Both the position numbers and the translations under genes were made by a program. A stretch of DNA of 35,663 bases from JAMCRM01 sp041685075 (GTDB lineage: Bacteria; Acidobacteriota; Terriglobia; Bryobacterales; Bryobacteraceae), in the NCBI GenBank assembly GCA_041685075.1, contig JAWLGN010000015.1:1-35663 (forward strand). Reading direction: 5' to 3'. Under the pieces are notes generated by a model that did not search any database, was not told the DNA's origin, and saw only the letters and a program-made list of their open reading frames with translations. Below are positions 24,096 through 32,822 of the stretch, in pieces (the stretch's first letter is position 1; each line of letters starts with the position of its first letter).

Positions 24096-26762
24096 ATGCG
24101 TACGGTGTGCTGTGTTCTCGCGGCCGCGCTGGCCCTGGCGGCCCAGGAAAGTTTCGAGTACTGGCCGGGCGCATCTTACGACGCCCGCATTCCCACCTAC
24201 CGCAGCGTTCTGGGCTACGACGCCGGTGAGCGCATCGCCACCCATGCGGAGCTGGTCCGCTACCTGGAAGCCCTGGCGGAGGCCTCGCCGCGGCTGCGCG
24301 TCTTCGACTACGGCCGCACGTGGCAGGGGCGCCGGCTGATCTACGCCGCGCTCGGCTCGGAAGCCAACCTGCGCCGCCTGCCGGAGATCCGCGCCGCCAT
24401 GGCGCGCCTGGCCGACCCTCGCAAGACGCCGCCCGAGGAGGCGCGCAAGCTCATCGCCGGGCTGCCCGTGGTGATCTGGCTTTCGGCCGGGGTCCACGGC
24501 AACGAGATCTCCTCGCCCGAAGCCGCGCTGCTGGTGTGCCATCACCTGCTGGCCGCGCGCCAGGACCGGGTGGTGGACCAGGTGCTCGCCAACGTGCTGC
24601 TGCTGGTGGCGCCCCTCCAGAACCCCGATGGCCGCGACCGCTTCATCCACCACTTCGAACAGCATCGCGGGCTGGAGCCGGACCCCAGCCCGCTCGCCGC
24701 CGAGCGCAACGAATCCTGGCCCGGGGGACGCTCGAACCATTACCTGTTCGACATGAACCGCGACTGGATTGCCCTCACCCAGCCGGAGATCCGCAACCAG
24801 GTGAAGGCCATCCTGGAATGGTTTCCGCAGGTCTCTGTGGATCTTCACGAGATGAGCGGTGACTCCACCTACTTCTTCGCGCCGGATCCCGATCCCCTCA
24901 ACCCGCACCTCACCCCAACCCAGCGCGAGAGCCTGGCGATGTTCGGGAAGAACAACGCCCGCTGGTTCGACCGCTTCGGCATCGACTACTTCACCCGCGA
25001 AATCTTCGACGGCTTCTATCCCGGTTACGGCGCAAGCTGGCCGGCCTACCACGGGGCCATCTCCATGACCTACGAGCAGACCACCGCCCGCGGCCTGGTG
25101 CGGCGCCGCGGCGACGGCAGGCTGCTGCGTTTCCGCGATTCCATACGGCACCACTTCATCGCCTCGCTGGCCACGGCGGAAAACGCCGCGCGGCACCGCG
25201 AAAAGCTGCTCGGAGACTTCTACGCCTACCGCGCTTCGGCGGTGGAAGAGGGCCGCCGCGAGACGGTGAAGGAATACATCCTCCCGCGCGGGCGGGATGC
25301 CTCCGCCACGGACAAGCTGGCGTGGCTGCTGGCCGCCCAGGGGGTGGAGGTCGAGCGCGCCGCCGCCGCCTTCCGCAACGCCGGACGCGAGTTCCCCGCC
25401 GGTACCTATGTAGTGCGACTGGCCCAGCCCGCCAAGCGGCTGATCCGTACCCTGCTCGATCCCCACGTGCCCATGGACGATCCCTTCATCACCGCGGAGG
25501 AGAAGCGCCGACGTGCCGGGCAGCCGAGCCAGATCTACGATGTAACGGCGTGGTCGCTGCCCCTGATGTTCAACATAGAGGCGGTGGCCTCCGCGGAGGT
25601 ATCCGCAGGCGAGTTCCAGCCCGCCGGCGAGGCGCCCATTCTGCCGGGCGAGGTGCGGGGCAAGGCCGGTGTGGCCTACCTCGCGCCCTGGGGATCGGCC
25701 GCCGCGGGCCGCCTGCTGGCCGCCGCGCTGCGCCAGGACTTGCGCGTGCACTCGAGCGACAAGCCGTTCACGCTCGATGGCGCCAGCTACCCTTCCGGCA
25801 CCCTGATCTTCAAGGTCCGGGATAACCCGCCCGATCTTCATGAGCGGCTGGCGGCGCTGGCGCGCTCCACCGGGGCGGAGATTCACGCCGCCGCCGGAAG
25901 CTGGGTGGAAGAAGGTGTCAACTTCGGCAGCCGCAACGTGGTTCACGTGCGGAAGCCCGCGGTGGCGATGGCCTGGGACACGCCCGTTGCCGGCGGTGCG
26001 GCCGGCGCCACACGCTTCGTCCTCGAGCGGCAGTACGGCTATCCGGTGACGGTGATCCGTACCCGGCAACTCGCGCGCGCGGACCTGGGCGATTTCCATG
26101 TCCTGATCCTGCCGCCGGGCGGCGACTACGCCCGGGAACTCGGCCCCGCGGGCATCCGGCGCGTGAAAGAGTGGGTCGCCGCCGGGGGCACCCTGGTGGC
26201 GGCCGGAGAAGCGGTCTCTTTCCTCACCCGGCGCGACGTGCAGCTACTCTCGGCCAACCAGGAGGATCTCTATCGCGAAGGCCAAGACAAGAAACCCGCG
26301 GAGGCGCAGCATGAGCCCGCGCGGGCGCCGGGAACCATCCTGGCCAGCCAGGAGGAGTACCGCAAGGCCATCGCAGCCGAGCGGCGCGCCCCCGACCGCG
26401 TCCCAGGGGTGCTGGTGCGCGCCCGCCTCGACCCGGAGCACTGGATTACCGCGGGCATGGGCGAAACCGTCACGGCACTCTTCTCCGGCGCCGCCATCTA
26501 CACCCCCATCAAGCTCGATAAGGGCGTGAACGCAGCTCTCTTCGAAAGCGCGGACAAGCTGGTAGCCAGCGGCTACATGTGGGAGGAGAACCGGCGGCAA
26601 CTGGCCTTCAAGCCGCTTCTTATGGTACAGCCGGAGGGCCGCGGCAACGTGGTGGCTTTCACCGCCGACCCCAACTTCCGCGCCTATCTGGACGGGATGA
26701 ACATCCTGTTTCTGAACGCCATCTTCCGCGGTCCGGCGCACACACGCCTCGCCGGTATGTAG
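24096..26762 (+). CDS. Secreted M14-family zinc metallopeptidase
   Basis: An 888-residue exported protein (signal RTVCCVLAAALALAAQ). The peptidase domain (about 45-370) has GVHGNE with zinc ligands H134 and E137, QNPDGRDRF, FDMNRDW at 218-224, VDLHEM with third ligand H251 and SMTYEQ with catalytic E327. The C-terminal half includes a long beta/alpha region and a glutamine-amidotransferase-like segment (FHVLILPPGGDYARELG, GIRRVKEWVAAGGTLVAAGEA), as is common in large M14 proteins of Acidobacteriota and Bacteroidota. It probably digests peptides outside the inner membrane; specificity unknown. Complete, with no frameshift. Confidence 0.9.
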   Translation: MRTVCCVLAAALALAAQESFEYWPGASYDARIPTYRSVLGYDAGERIATHAELVRYLEALAEASPRLRVFDYGRTWQGRRLIYAALGSEANLRRLPEIRAAMARLADPRKTPPEEARKLIAGLPVVIWLSAGVHGNEISSPEAALLVCHHLLAARQDRVVDQVLANVLLLVAPLQNPDGRDRFIHHFEQHRGLEPDPSPLAAERNESWPGGRSNHYLFDMNRDWIALTQPEIRNQVKAILEWFPQVSVDLHEMSGDSTYFFAPDPDPLNPHLTPTQRESLAMFGKNNARWFDRFGIDYFTREIFDGFYPGYGASWPAYHGAISMTYEQTTARGLVRRRGDGRLLRFRDSIRHHFIASLATAENAARHREKLLGDFYAYRASAVEEGRRETVKEYILPRGRDASATDKLAWLLAAQGVEVERAAAAFRNAGREFPAGTYVVRLAQPAKRLIRTLLDPHVPMDDPFITAEEKRRRAGQPSQIYDVTAWSLPLMFNIEAVASAEVSAGEFQPAGEAPILPGEVRGKAGVAYLAPWGSAAAGRLLAAALRQDLRVHSSDKPFTLDGASYPSGTLIFKVRDNPPDLHERLAALARSTGAEIHAAAGSWVEEGVNFGSRNVVHVRKPAVAMAWDTPVAGGAAGATRFVLERQYGYPVTVIRTRQLARADLGDFHVLILPPGGDYARELGPAGIRRVKEWVAAGGTLVAAGEAVSFLTRRDVQLLSANQEDLYREGQDKKPAEAQHEPARAPGTILASQEEYRKAIAAERRAPDRVPGVLVRARLDPEHWITAGMGETVTALFSGAAIYTPIKLDKGVNAALFESADKLVASGYMWEENRRQLAFKPLLMVQPEGRGNVVAFTADPNFRAYLDGMNILFLNAIFRGPAHTRLAGM

Positions 26763-26798
26763 GTGCAAAACGAACCCGCGCGCGATGCGGCGGCGCGG

Positions 26799-26948
26799 TC
26801 AGACGGCTCGCCGCCCGCTGATGAGCTGTATGAGCGCAATAGCGATCGCCACGACCAGCAGAATCCAGATGAACCCGCCCAGCGTATACTGCGTCACCAT
26901 GCCGAGCAGCCACAGAACCAACAGAATCACGAAGATTGTCCAAAGCAT
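26799..26948 (-). CDS. Small Lmo0937/DUF5670-like membrane protein
   Basis: A 49-codon gene, read directly from the minus strand. It begins MLWTIFVILLVLWLLGMV, has a TQYTLGG turn, a second helix (FIWILLVVAIAIALIQLI) and ends SGRRAV. This two-helix hairpin with the GG turn and SGRR end is characteristic of the Lmo0937 family of tiny membrane proteins; function unknown, often stress-linked. AAGGA abuts the ATG, too close for a normal ribosome site, so the initiation signal is unclear. It lies downstream of the PilZ gene in the same direction, with a hairpin between. Confidence 0.87.
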   Translation of the reverse strand: MLWTIFVILLVLWLLGMVTQYTLGGFIWILLVVAIAIALIQLISGRRAV

Positions 26949-26970
26949 TCCTTGACCCCCAAGTTCGGAT

Positions 26971-26988
26971 GCGTGGCTCGGGCCACGC
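26971..26988. terminator. Hairpin between the PilZ and Lmo0937-like genes
   Basis: GCGTGGC and GCCACGC form a perfect 7-bp stem with a TCGG tetraloop. It could end the PilZ transcript or fold in the leader of the small membrane protein. No T-tract follows on the minus strand, so intrinsic termination is not assured. Confidence 0.4.
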
Positions 26989-27061
26989 AGGTTCTACGAG
27001 CAGTTGGGGTACCAAAGAGGCTCGACGAAACGGGAGGGTGATGACCCGTACAGCCGTCTTG

Positions 27062-27466
27062 CTAGCCCGCCAGCGAGCGGGCCCGGTCAATGGGAGTGAC
27101 GCTCGGCTGATGGTTGCGCACGCCCTGGGTGCGGAATTCATACCGCTCGATGGCCACCGCGGCTTCGTTCTCCGTGCTGCGGATGACGCAGCCATAGATC
27201 ATCAGCTTCATGGGACAGAAATTGTTGAGCAGAACGGGCCAGTTGACCGAGATCTCTACCGGCAGCCCGGGGTTCAACTGCGTTTGCGTAGTAAGCCAAA
27301 CGCCGCTGCTGCTCATATTGAGCGTCCGGCCGATACCGGTCTCGGCGATCCGGTGTCCGTACAGGAGCCGGTAGCGCACTTCCTGCTCGATCTGGAAACG
27401 GCGTTTTCCGCGCCGGTCTGTCTCGCCCTGCCAGCCGAACTCCGCTCCAGACAAACCCTGATCCAT
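27062..27466 (-). CDS. PilZ-domain protein
   Basis: A 134-residue single-domain PilZ protein, a likely cyclic-di-GMP receptor. The RxxxR motif lies in RRGKRRF (R18/R19 with R22/R23) and the second motif reads NMSSSG (N50, S52, G55), the Asn variant of D/NxSxxG. The rest of the beta barrel is visible (GVWLTTQTQL, GLPVEISVNWPVLL, MKLMIYGCVIR). The output partner is unknown. The ATG at 27466 has GGAG about 11 nt upstream, a weak match. It lies 76 bp from the end of the ASH-like gene. Confidence 0.87.
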   Translation of the reverse strand: MDQGLSGAEFGWQGETDRRGKRRFQIEQEVRYRLLYGHRIAETGIGRTLNMSSSGVWLTTQTQLNPGLPVEISVNWPVLLNNFCPMKLMIYGCVIRSTENEAAVAIERYEFRTQGVRNHQPSVTPIDRARSLAG

Positions 27467-27542
27467 TTTTCTATCGGCTCCAACGTGGATTTACTTCTAG
27501 CAAACTACCATTACCGGCCGGCGGCCACAATACACACTTTGG

Positions 27543-28910
27543 TTAGTCGGGACCTGATAACCGCAACGTTCCCGTCTGACCGGTGCCGGCGGGGTTGAGC
27601 AGTGCGGCTTGGACGGCATCGATGACTCCGGCGCCGCCTGTAACGGGAAATACAGCGCGCAGCAAAAAAACGCCGCCCACGCCGGCGGTGTCGAAGTGGC
27701 GGCGAAACTCCTCGGTGGCGTCCACCCGGATAGCCCCCGGGGCCACCTCCTTGCCGGACTTGTCGAAGAAAGTGAAGCTCAACTCGGAGACCGCCCGGGT
27801 GTTATCCCATCCGGCGATCTCGACCTCTACAAACGCTCCGGCGCGCACCGCGCGGGTGCGGCTGATCCCTACCGGCGCGGGGGCGATGGGGAGAGTGTAG
27901 CGCTCGTGGTGGCCGCCGCCCTCTATGGTGAACACCAGGTTGCCGGCCGTGCTGCCGGTTTGAAACTCCATCCAGGAGCGCTCGCCGAAACGGGCCGACA
28001 TCTCCCCCGCTTCCACTGCGAACACCGCCGTGGGATGGCCGTTGGCGAAGAGGACGGCGGGATCGGGTCCCAGTCCTGGGGCGGGCTCGAATTCAAGCCG
28101 CACCACGCCGCCGCCGCGCGTCGCCGGAGGCTCCGCAAACCGCACCGATACCCTGCCCTGCCGCGCGCTGCCGGGCTCATCCAGCTCGATGACGAACTCC
28201 GGACGGGGAAGCGGCGGCTCGATCACGTTCACGCGCAGCCTGAACTGCCGCACCCCCACTTTCAACAGCGCCTCCTGCACTCCCGCGCTCTCCGGCGCAC
28301 AGTTCACGGTGAAGATCACGGTCTCGCCGGGCGGGACCACCGCTTGCGCGGGCGCGTCCGGTCCCAGAGAGAAGACGCCCGGCGTCAGCCCCAGCTCGGC
28401 CGGCGGCAGCTCCGTACCCGTGAGGTTCGATAGCGCGAAGCGCCGCCCGGCAGGGGCGCCGATCGAGATGTCGCCAAAATCCACGACCATTTCCGAGGAC
28501 AACGCGCTCCATCCGCCGCCCTCCTCCTCCACCGCCACCCTGAGGGAGGCGGTAGTGGAGGCCAACAGGATAACCGAAACCGAATCGGCCACCAGGGCGG
28601 CGCTATAGTCTCCCGCCCGGACGGGTGCGAACCGAACGGTGAACTCTACGCCCGTGCCGGGCCACACCGTTTGGGGCAGCGCGGGATCGCCCGTCATGGA
28701 GAAGCCGGTGCCCGCGATGTCGAGCACCGTAAGAGGTTCGGGAAACGGTCCGATGTTGCGCAGTTGGAAACGCATTTCCAGGACATCTCCAGCGGCGATG
28801 CTCCCCATGTGAAAGGCGCTTTCGATGCGCCGCTCCGGTTCCACGGTGTACAGCGCCAACTGGGCCGGTAGAGCGGCCGCGCACGCCAGCGCCACGAGCA
28901 GGACTCTCAT
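27543..28910 (-). CDS. Secreted choice-of-anchor-D/ASH-like beta protein
   Basis: A 455-residue exported protein with signal peptide (RVLLVALACAAALPAQ). Several Ig-like or ASH-type beta sandwiches are suggested by repeated patterns such as GVEFTVRFAPVRAGDYSAAL and ETVIFTVNCAPESAGVQEALL, both of the FAPxxAGxxxAxL type. The C-terminal part contains further beta repeats. Function unknown; a surface or matrix role is inference. The ATG at 28910 overlaps the upstream gene's stop by 4 bp (ATGA); a longer open frame to 29048 only shadows that gene. Confidence 0.72.
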   Translation of the reverse strand: MRVLLVALACAAALPAQLALYTVEPERRIESAFHMGSIAAGDVLEMRFQLRNIGPFPEPLTVLDIAGTGFSMTGDPALPQTVWPGTGVEFTVRFAPVRAGDYSAALVADSVSVILLASTTASLRVAVEEEGGGWSALSSEMVVDFGDISIGAPAGRRFALSNLTGTELPPAELGLTPGVFSLGPDAPAQAVVPPGETVIFTVNCAPESAGVQEALLKVGVRQFRLRVNVIEPPLPRPEFVIELDEPGSARQGRVSVRFAEPPATRGGGVVRLEFEPAPGLGPDPAVLFANGHPTAVFAVEAGEMSARFGERSWMEFQTGSTAGNLVFTIEGGGHHERYTLPIAPAPVGISRTRAVRAGAFVEVEIAGWDNTRAVSELSFTFFDKSGKEVAPGAIRVDATEEFRRHFDTAGVGGVFLLRAVFPVTGGAGVIDAVQAALLNPAGTGQTGTLRLSGPD

Positions 28911-29482
28911 GGCTTCCCCACCCAGATGACGGGCGGCCCCACGCTGGCGGAAGGTGGAGCCGCCGAGCCCACGGTGGAGCCGCCCAGCGCCGCCGCGGCA
29001 ATCCCGCCCGCGGCGGCTCCGGCGGCCACCAGCAGCACCCTGCGCCACGGGATCCTCCGGCCGGGGCGCACCGCCCGGACGGGCTTCGCATCCGAGACGA
29101 ACTGGAAGGCCACCGTGCCCGCGCGCACCTGCTCCTTCACCACGCTGATCCGGATCTCGAATTGCCCCGGGGTGCGGTTCACCTCGAAGGGGCGCATGGA
29201 GGCGCGGCCGCGGGCGTCGGTGATGGCAAGATCCGAGCGCAGGCCCCCGCCGAACGTGCCGCCCGGCCCTTCATCCGGCAGCCGGAAACTCACGGTGGCG
29301 TTCTCTACCGGCCGGCCTGTCTCGTCGGTAACCGAAACGCTCAGGGGCCTGGCGGCCCGGGATCCCGCCTGGTGCACCGCACCCTCGCCCTCCAACACAT
29401 GGATCTGCAGCACGGCGACCTGGGCGGTCGCGGCAAGGGGGAGCGCCAGCGCCAAGAGCGCTCTCCCGAAATAAGCACCCAT
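28907..29482 (-). CDS. Exported Ig-like (Big_1/carboxypeptidase-regulatory-like) protein with C-terminal membrane helix
   Basis: A 191-residue protein. A signal peptide (ALLALALPLAATAQ) precedes one Ig-like domain (LSVSVTDETGRPVENATVSF to GRASMRPFEVNRTPGQFEIRI, about 45-125). After a basic stretch (RPGRRIPWRR) comes a Gly/Ala-rich helix (VLLVAAGAAAGGIAAAALGG) that could anchor the protein, then a short tail. It lies 6 bp after the PP2C phosphatase stop and overlaps the ASH-like gene. There is no good Shine-Dalgarno sequence, so coupling to the phosphatase gene is likely. Function unknown. Confidence 0.68.
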   Translation of the reverse strand: MGAYFGRALLALALPLAATAQVAVLQIHVLEGEGAVHQAGSRAARPLSVSVTDETGRPVENATVSFRLPDEGPGGTFGGGLRSDLAITDARGRASMRPFEVNRTPGQFEIRISVVKEQVRAGTVAFQFVSDAKPVRAVRPGRRIPWRRVLLVAAGAAAGGIAAAALGGSTVGSAAPPSASVGPPVIWVGKP

Positions 29483-29488
29483 CCCGAA

Positions 29489-30220
29489 CTAGTGCATTCT
29501 GTCGTGCGGTGCTCTCAGGAGAATGACCGTAATGTTGTCGGGGCCGCCGCCGGCGCGCGCTGCGGCAATCAACCGGCGGCACTTCTCCTCCAGCGGCTCG
29601 GCTCCGCTCGAGCGCAGAATCTCCTCGATACCGGCGCCGTCCACCACGCCATGCAACCCGTCGCTGCTCATCAGCAGGAGGGCGCCGGGTTCCAGCGGCA
29701 CCCGGTAAGAGCGAATGGTCAGGGGAGCGCTGGCGCCGATGGCCATGGTCAGGACGTGCCGCATGGGATGGTTGCGCAGGCTCTCCTCGTCCAGCCCCAG
29801 GGGGCGGCCCACTTCGTTGACCCAGGTCTGGTCGTCGGTGACGGGGCGGAATCCCCGGCTATCGAGCAGGTAGGCGCGGCTGTCGCCCACGCTGGCGATG
29901 GCCACTTCCGAGCCGAGATCGAGCGCCGCCACCAGGGTGGTGCCCATGCCTTCCAGGGTGGGGTCGCTGCCCGCGGCTTCGATCACACGCCGGTTGGCCT
30001 CCTCCACCGCCGCCAGCAGCACCTGCCCGTCGCGCTGCTGGGCGAACAACATGTACTCCGCTACCGTCTCCACCGCCAGCCGCGATGCGCGCTCTCCGGC
30101 ACGTGCGCCGCCCATGCCGTCCGCCAGCAGGTAGAGTCCCAGTTCGGGTTCTATCTGGCAGTAATCTTCGTTGTTCGTCCTGACACAGCCGACATCGGAC
30201 AGGGCCGCGGCTTCGAGCAT
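29489..30220 (-). CDS. PP2C-type Ser/Thr protein phosphatase (Stp1/PrpC-like)
   Basis: A 243-residue cytoplasmic metal-dependent phosphatase. The PPM motifs are all present: SDVGCVRTNNEDY (E18, D19), LLADGMGG with D34, GMGTTLVA, VGDSRAYL, LLMSSDGLHGVV and GGPDNITVILL. No extra domain is fused. It probably dephosphorylates proteins modified by Hanks-type kinases such as the one encoded at 12829-14472. It is the first gene of a tight operon with two secreted Ig-like proteins. TAAGAT ends 6 nt before the ATG. Confidence 0.95.
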   Translation of the reverse strand: MLEAAALSDVGCVRTNNEDYCQIEPELGLYLLADGMGGARAGERASRLAVETVAEYMLFAQQRDGQVLLAAVEEANRRVIEAAGSDPTLEGMGTTLVAALDLGSEVAIASVGDSRAYLLDSRGFRPVTDDQTWVNEVGRPLGLDEESLRNHPMRHVLTMAIGASAPLTIRSYRVPLEPGALLLMSSDGLHGVVDGAGIEEILRSSGAEPLEEKCRRLIAAARAGGGPDNITVILLRAPHDRMH

Positions 30221-30226
30221 GCCCTC

Positions 30227-30232
30227 ATCTTA
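30227..30232 (-). promoter_or_regulatory. -10-like TAAGAT 6 nt before the PP2C gene
   Basis: TAAGAT on the minus strand is followed by GAGGGC and the ATG at 30220. GAGG is too close to the start to be a normal ribosome site, so a leaderless start is the simpler reading. No clear -35 box. Confidence 0.38.
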
Positions 30233-30274
30233 CATTGGCGCGCGGCGAATCGGATAGCCCCGGGGTGGAACCGC

Positions 30275-32809
30275 TTACAACCCCAGCCGCAGCCCGATCT
30301 GCAGCACGCGGCCGTCGTTCAGGGTATTGGTAATCTTGCCGAAGGCCGGTGAACTCAGGTTGCGCTGCGGCTCATCGAACTGCGGGTGGTTGCCCAGGTT
30401 GAAGGCTTCGGCGCGCAGCGAGATGGTACGCTCGCCGCCGGGTCCCCAACGCCAGGAGCGGCTCACCGCGGCATTCACGTTGGCGATGCCGCCCTTGCGG
30501 AAGGTATTCCGCCCCAGGGAACCGCGCGCGTCGCCGGGCGTGATGTAGGCGAAGCGTTCGCGCCGCAGGATGGATTGCGCGGTGTCAGGGTCCCCCACGG
30601 TCATCCCCAGAGTGGAGGGGTCGACGATGTTGGGCCGGTCGCTGGGACCGCCGTCCACGTTGCCGAAGCCCGGAGCGTCGCTGCCCACGTAAAGCGTAAA
30701 CGGAGTACCGGATTTGAACAGGGTGGAGCCGGAGATCTGCCAGCCCTCGAGACGCGGCACGTCCCAGACCCAGTGCAGCAGCAAGGAGTGGGTGGAGTCG
30801 AGCGCGCTGAGGCCCTTCTTATCGTCGAAAGCGCCGAACTGCGACTGGCTGCGCCCCTTGCTGATGTCGTTGTTGGCTGCCGTGCCGGAGTAGTCCGTGC
30901 CGGTATCCAGCGCCTTGCCGAAGGTGTAGGTGGCGCCCCAGGTCAGGCCGCGGTCGAGCGACGCTTCGAGCGAAGCCTGGGCCGCGTCCAGGTAAGCCGC
31001 GCCCGCGTTGAGCACCCACTTCACGTCGTAATAGCGCGGATCGGCGCGCCGCTGGTCCACCGTGGCGGTAGTGAGGGGGATGCCCTCCACCGGCACCGCG
31101 CGGTTCACCGTAAAAACGTCCAGCAGCTTGAACGTACGGCTGCCGATGTAAGCCAGGCGCAGCAGATAGTTATCCTGAATTCTTCTCTCCAGGCTGAACT
31201 GGTACTGGTGCGCGTAGGGCGCCACCAGGTCCGGCGAGAAGAACGTGGGGGTGGCGCGGCCGGTGGGGTTGTTGAGGTCGATGCCGCGGAGCGGGTCGAG
31301 CAGGTCCGGGTTCTGCACCTGGATGTAGCGCGCGTGCGGCAAGTTATAGCGCACCTGCTGGTAGGTCACCGGCAGCACCTGGCCGAAGGACACCGTATAG
31401 CCTGTGCGCAGCACCCATTCCCGCGGACCGCGCCAGGCGAGCGAAACGCGCGGGCTGAAGTTGTTGCAGTCGCAGCCGTAGGGGAGTTCGTTCCGGCCGT
31501 TGACTTCATAAGGCGTGGTGTCCAGGTTGTAGCGCAGGCCGTAATAGAGCTGGAAGCGCTGCGTGATCCTCCACTGGTCGGCGGCAAAGAGGTTTACGCT
31601 CCAGTTGCGGAAGCCGCGCGCCATGGGCCCCACGGTGGCCTCGTAGAGGGTGGGGGTGCCCATCCGCATATTCTCGATGGCGGTGCGGCCGAAGTTGTTG
31701 CCGAACCAGACCACGCCGCGGGCGTTATTGGTTTCGATGCCGTTCAGGCGCGTGCGGGTCAAGTCGCCGCCGAAGGTGATGGCATGAGCGCCGCCGGAGG
31801 TGCGGTGCCCCGCCACCGCTCCCCAACGAAAGCGGTTCAGAGCCCGGTGAATGGGGAACTGGCTGTCGGGTCCGAGTTCCTCCACCTGGTAGCCTGTGCG
31901 CACCCGCGGCCCCACGGCGTTGGGCTCCGGCCTTAGATCGCTCATCGCGCGCGTGAAGCCGGCGCCGAAACTCACGTCGCTGCTTTCGGAGATATCGCGC
32001 CGGTAGGTGAGCTGAGAGCGGTGGCTGTGGATTTCGGTATCGGGATTCTGGCCCGCTACAAACTGGAAGGCGTCGATGCGTTGCCGGCCCAGCGAGTGGG
32101 TGAGGAACAGGCGCCCTCGCGCGCCGGCGCCGCGGTCCAGCCGCAGCGTGCCGTCCAGTTCGTCGATGCGCTGCGGGGCGTTGGTATTCAGCGCCCGAGG
32201 ATCGAAATCCGGGCGGTTGGGCAGTTCCGCGGGATAGGCGTTCAGAAACCGCTCCACCACGGCGCGCACCGCGGGGTCGGTGGCCAGGGGAGTGCGCTCG
32301 CCGGCCAGCGGCACCAGCACGTTGCCGTTGACCATGCCGCGCGTCTTGCGCTGCTGGAAGCTGCCGGTCAGGGCGCCCAGTTTCTCCCAGGCGCCCGAGA
32401 AGCGCGCGCCGTAGTGGTTTTGCCGCGAGGGCTGGACCGGCCCCACCTGAAAGAAGGTGCGGGCGTTGAACACGCTGTTCTTGTGCGAATAGAAAAGATC
32501 GCCGTGCCATCCCGCAAGCGGTGCGGCGGGGCGCAGCACGGGAGCCTCGCCGGGAGGCCGGCCGTGTTCGGTGGCGAAGTAGTTGGCTTCCACCGGCGCC
32601 TCCGTAACAAGCGTGACATTGGCTCCCAGCCGTACGTTCGAAAGCTTCAGGGCGTCGTTGTCGATACGGTTGGCCTGCACGTTTTCATTGCGCAGCGAGG
32701 CGGCGTGGGACAGACCGGCTTGCGCCGGGGCGGGAGCGGCCGAGGTCGCGGCCTGCCATGCCGATGCGGAAACAGCGCAGAGCACAGCCAGCACGAGTGC
32801 GGATGACAT
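30275..32809 (-). CDS. Oar/TonB-receptor-like outer-membrane beta-barrel lacking the usual N-terminal domains
   Basis: An 844-residue outer-membrane protein with signal peptide (SSALVLAVLCAVSASAWQA). The barrel resembles the acidobacterial Oar family: GWHGDLFYSHKNSVFNARTFF at about 100-120, RYNLDTTPYEVNGRN, DNYLLRLAYIGSRTFKL, TWGATYTFGKALDTGTDYSG, EAFNLGNHPQFDEP and a C-terminal GRVLQIGLRLGL strand. Typical members exceed 1,000 residues with a carboxypeptidase-regulatory-like domain and full plug; here only about 80 residues precede the plug-end-like motif, and no TonB box is recognised. I chose the ATG at 32809 over a GTG at 32851 because the signal peptide starts there and TACAAT lies at 32823-32828. 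Confidence 0.82.
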   Translation of the reverse strand: MSSALVLAVLCAVSASAWQAATSAAPAPAQAGLSHAASLRNENVQANRIDNDALKLSNVRLGANVTLVTEAPVEANYFATEHGRPPGEAPVLRPAAPLAGWHGDLFYSHKNSVFNARTFFQVGPVQPSRQNHYGARFSGAWEKLGALTGSFQQRKTRGMVNGNVLVPLAGERTPLATDPAVRAVVERFLNAYPAELPNRPDFDPRALNTNAPQRIDELDGTLRLDRGAGARGRLFLTHSLGRQRIDAFQFVAGQNPDTEIHSHRSQLTYRRDISESSDVSFGAGFTRAMSDLRPEPNAVGPRVRTGYQVEELGPDSQFPIHRALNRFRWGAVAGHRTSGGAHAITFGGDLTRTRLNGIETNNARGVVWFGNNFGRTAIENMRMGTPTLYEATVGPMARGFRNWSVNLFAADQWRITQRFQLYYGLRYNLDTTPYEVNGRNELPYGCDCNNFSPRVSLAWRGPREWVLRTGYTVSFGQVLPVTYQQVRYNLPHARYIQVQNPDLLDPLRGIDLNNPTGRATPTFFSPDLVAPYAHQYQFSLERRIQDNYLLRLAYIGSRTFKLLDVFTVNRAVPVEGIPLTTATVDQRRADPRYYDVKWVLNAGAAYLDAAQASLEASLDRGLTWGATYTFGKALDTGTDYSGTAANNDISKGRSQSQFGAFDDKKGLSALDSTHSLLLHWVWDVPRLEGWQISGSTLFKSGTPFTLYVGSDAPGFGNVDGGPSDRPNIVDPSTLGMTVGDPDTAQSILRRERFAYITPGDARGSLGRNTFRKGGIANVNAAVSRSWRWGPGGERTISLRAEAFNLGNHPQFDEPQRNLSSPAFGKITNTLNDGRVLQIGLRLGL

Positions 32810-32822
32810 GGAAAGATGGCTT

